NCBI GenBank assembly: GCA_035527715.1
Contig: DATKZY010000131.1
Coordinates: 1 to 16,529, forward strand
From: DSUN01 sp035527715
GTDB lineage: Bacteria > Planctomycetota > PUPC01 > DSUN01
Length of the DNA stretch: 16,529 bases
Direction: 5' to 3'
Positions within the stretch are counted from its first letter, which is position 1; each line of letters starts with the position of its first letter. The notes beneath the pieces are model-generated. The model ran no database searches, was not told the DNA's origin, and worked only from the letters and a program-made list of their open reading frames with translations. This document shows, piece after piece, positions 15,026 to 16,529 of the stretch. The translations under genes were made by a program, and so were the position numbers.

Positions 15026-16474
15026 ATGGCGAATGTGAAGAAGAGCACGCCTGGCATGTCGAAGGAGTGGCCCGCGGTCGGACGACGCCAGTTCCTAGGG
15101 CTTGCCGGCACGGCAGGCGCGGGGCTGCTCGTGCTGCGCAGCGGCGCCCTGGGCGCCGAGGCCCCGAGCAACAAGCTCAACATCGCCATGATCGGCACCG
15201 GCGGCCGGGCCGGCGCCCACTTCGGCGTGGCGTCTGGCGAGAACATCGTCGCCCTGTGCGACGTGAACGAGCAGCATCTCGAGAAGGCCGCCAAGAGATG
15301 CCCGAACGCCAAGACCTACGTGGACTGGCGGAAGTGCCTCGACCAGAAGGACATCAACGCCGTCATCTGCTCGACCACCGACTTCACCCACGCCTTTGTG
15401 GCCAACTGGGCGCTGAACCGCGACTTGCACGTCTACTGCGAAAAGCCACTCGGCAACTCCGTCGAGGAGGCCCGCACCGTCCGCGCCAGCTACCTGAAGC
15501 GGAAGGACAAAGTGGCCACCCAGTGCGGCACGCAGCGCCACGCGATGGACAACTTCAACCGCGTGGCCGAGCTCATCCGCGACGGCGCCATCGGCGAGCT
15601 GAGCCAGGCCCACGCCTGGGGCAACCGCCAGATCCGACGCCCCGGCTACCTCCCCGCGCAGGGCGAGCCGCCCAAGCACCTCCACTACGACCTCTGGCTC
15701 GGCCCCACGCCCTTCCACCCCTACAACCCCGGCTACTTCGGCGGATGCCTGGCCTGGAACATGTACTGGGACTTCGGCAGCGGCCAGATCGGCGACATGG
15801 GCAGCCACACCATGGACCTCGTGTGGAACGCCATTGACCCCGTGCGGCCAACGACCGCACAGGCCGAGTCGTACCCCGCCGGTTCGGCGGAGGCCGGCGG
15901 CGGCGGGGGCGGCCGCCGCGGCGAGAAGGGCAAGGATGCCCCCGCTAAGCCCATCCCGCCCCACCCCGACGTCACCCCCGTCGAGCTGCACAGCAGCTTC
16001 GACATGCCGGCCAACGACTGGCGCCCCGCCATCAAGGTCAACTGGTGGCAGGGCGGCATGATGCCCCGCTCGCCCAGGGGCTACGTGGACCTCAACAAGA
16101 TCGGCCACGGCGCGATGTTCAAGGGCAAGAACGGCTTCCTCATCTGCGACTTCAACTCCCGCATCCTCATCCCCTTCGGCGACGCCGACGACATGACCTA
16201 CTACAAGCCGAGGACCAAGGAAACCCTCCAGCCCCCCGTCGGCGGCTTCCAGAAGCAGTGGGTGGACGCCTGCAAGGACCCCGCCAAGAAGCGCACCGAC
16301 TGCGACTTCGACTACAGCGGCACGATGATCGAGACCATGCTTCTCGGCCTCGTGGCCTACCGAGTGGGCAAGAAGATCAGCTACGACGGCGAGAAGGGCG
16401 TCGTGACCGACAACGACGAGGCCAACGCCCTCCTCAAGCGCAAGTACCGCGAGGGCTGGACCCTCAACGGCTGA
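15026..16474 (+). CDS. Tat-exported Gfo/Idh/MocA family oxidoreductase
   Basis: This 482-residue protein is an NAD(P)-dependent oxidoreductase of the Gfo/Idh/MocA family, which usually acts on sugars, inositols or their derivatives. A twin-arginine signal, GRRQFLGLAG (R20, R21), precedes the hydrophobic GTAGAGLLVL, so it is exported folded with its cofactor. The Rossmann domain opens KLNIAMIGTGGRAG (50-63) and contains the family hallmark CEKPL (E139, K140, P141). The C-terminal domain has the typical planctomycete segments YDLWLGP, WDFGSGQIGDMGSHTMD and the terminal region DYSGTMIETMLLGL. A glycine-rich, then Lys/Pro-rich insert (about 291-315, AGGGGGGRRGEKG) lies in the sheet domain and is probably a surface loop. 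The length is slightly above the roughly 430-450 residues common for exported members. The substrate cannot be told from sequence. No terminator is clear in the 55 nt that follow. Confidence 0.93.
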   Translation: MANVKKSTPGMSKEWPAVGRRQFLGLAGTAGAGLLVLRSGALGAEAPSNKLNIAMIGTGGRAGAHFGVASGENIVALCDVNEQHLEKAAKRCPNAKTYVDWRKCLDQKDINAVICSTTDFTHAFVANWALNRDLHVYCEKPLGNSVEEARTVRASYLKRKDKVATQCGTQRHAMDNFNRVAELIRDGAIGELSQAHAWGNRQIRRPGYLPAQGEPPKHLHYDLWLGPTPFHPYNPGYFGGCLAWNMYWDFGSGQIGDMGSHTMDLVWNAIDPVRPTTAQAESYPAGSAEAGGGGGGRRGEKGKDAPAKPIPPHPDVTPVELHSSFDMPANDWRPAIKVNWWQGGMMPRSPRGYVDLNKIGHGAMFKGKNGFLICDFNSRILIPFGDADDMTYYKPRTKETLQPPVGGFQKQWVDACKDPAKKRTDCDFDYSGTMIETMLLGLVAYRVGKKISYDGEKGVVTDNDEANALLKRKYREGWTLNG

Positions 16475-16529
16475 GCCAGAGCCCCCCGTGCCGTCCCGGC
16501 CGTATATGGGGCAGAGACGACGCCTTGAC

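Noticed and set aside
15095..16108. A 337-codon minus-strand frame opposite the oxidoreductase
   Set aside because: It is antisense to the Rossmann and CEKPL motifs and consists of Val/Ala/Gly-rich shadow sequence.
16475..16529. GCCCC/GGGGC inverted repeat after the last gene as a possible terminator
   Set aside because: The stem is only 5 bp with a loop over 20 nt and no T-tract follows.

Overview
The window is GC-rich and carries a gene set typical of Planctomycetota, or a close PVC relative: large exported PQQ-type beta-propeller proteins, a TolB-propeller/c-type cytochrome protein of hydrazine-synthase-alpha architecture, a HEAT-repeat quinoprotein-like protein, a uroporphyrinogen-decarboxylase-family protein and a Tat-exported Gfo/Idh/MocA oxidoreductase. 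This assignment is inferred from gene content alone. No rRNA, tRNA, CRISPR array, transposase or phage gene was seen.

Layout. (1) 1-3982, minus strand: a two-gene unit. An exported protein with two CxxCH haem motifs is followed, through a 4-bp stop/start overlap, by an unrecognised exported protein that runs off the window. (2) 3983-4592: a divergent intergenic region with promoters in both directions, two strong perfect hairpins and a small, probably decayed ORF. (3) 4593-11123, plus strand: two tandem paralogues of about 1,100 residues. Each has a signal peptide, a class I SAM-methyltransferase-like domain and two PQQ-type propeller regions. They are followed at 11135-11259 by what looks like the collapsed remnant of a third copy. 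(4) 11263-13140, minus strand: a PQQ propeller plus HEAT-repeat exported protein, convergent with the remnant. (5) 13141-13550: a second divergent regulatory region with an AT-rich operator-like palindrome. (6) 13551-16474, plus strand: a URO-D/MtaA-type protein, then a Tat-signal Gfo/Idh/MocA oxidoreductase with its own candidate promoter and an upstream inverted repeat.

Functionally, five of the six complete protein genes, and the partial one, carry export signals, so most products should act in the periplasm or at the cell surface. No known pathway is completed here. The strongest candidate for something under-described is the pair (once probably a trio) of exported methyltransferase-quinoprotein fusions. 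A SAM-binding fold outside the cytoplasm is puzzling, both copies share a strictly spaced Cys pattern, and the second copy contains two heptanucleotide repeat tracts, one of which appears to have overwritten part of the methyltransferase domain. Five sigma70-like promoter candidates, four of them each upstream of a different gene or operon and all with exactly 17-bp spacers, give a consistent picture of five transcription units. All calls were made by reading the sequence; no database search was run.
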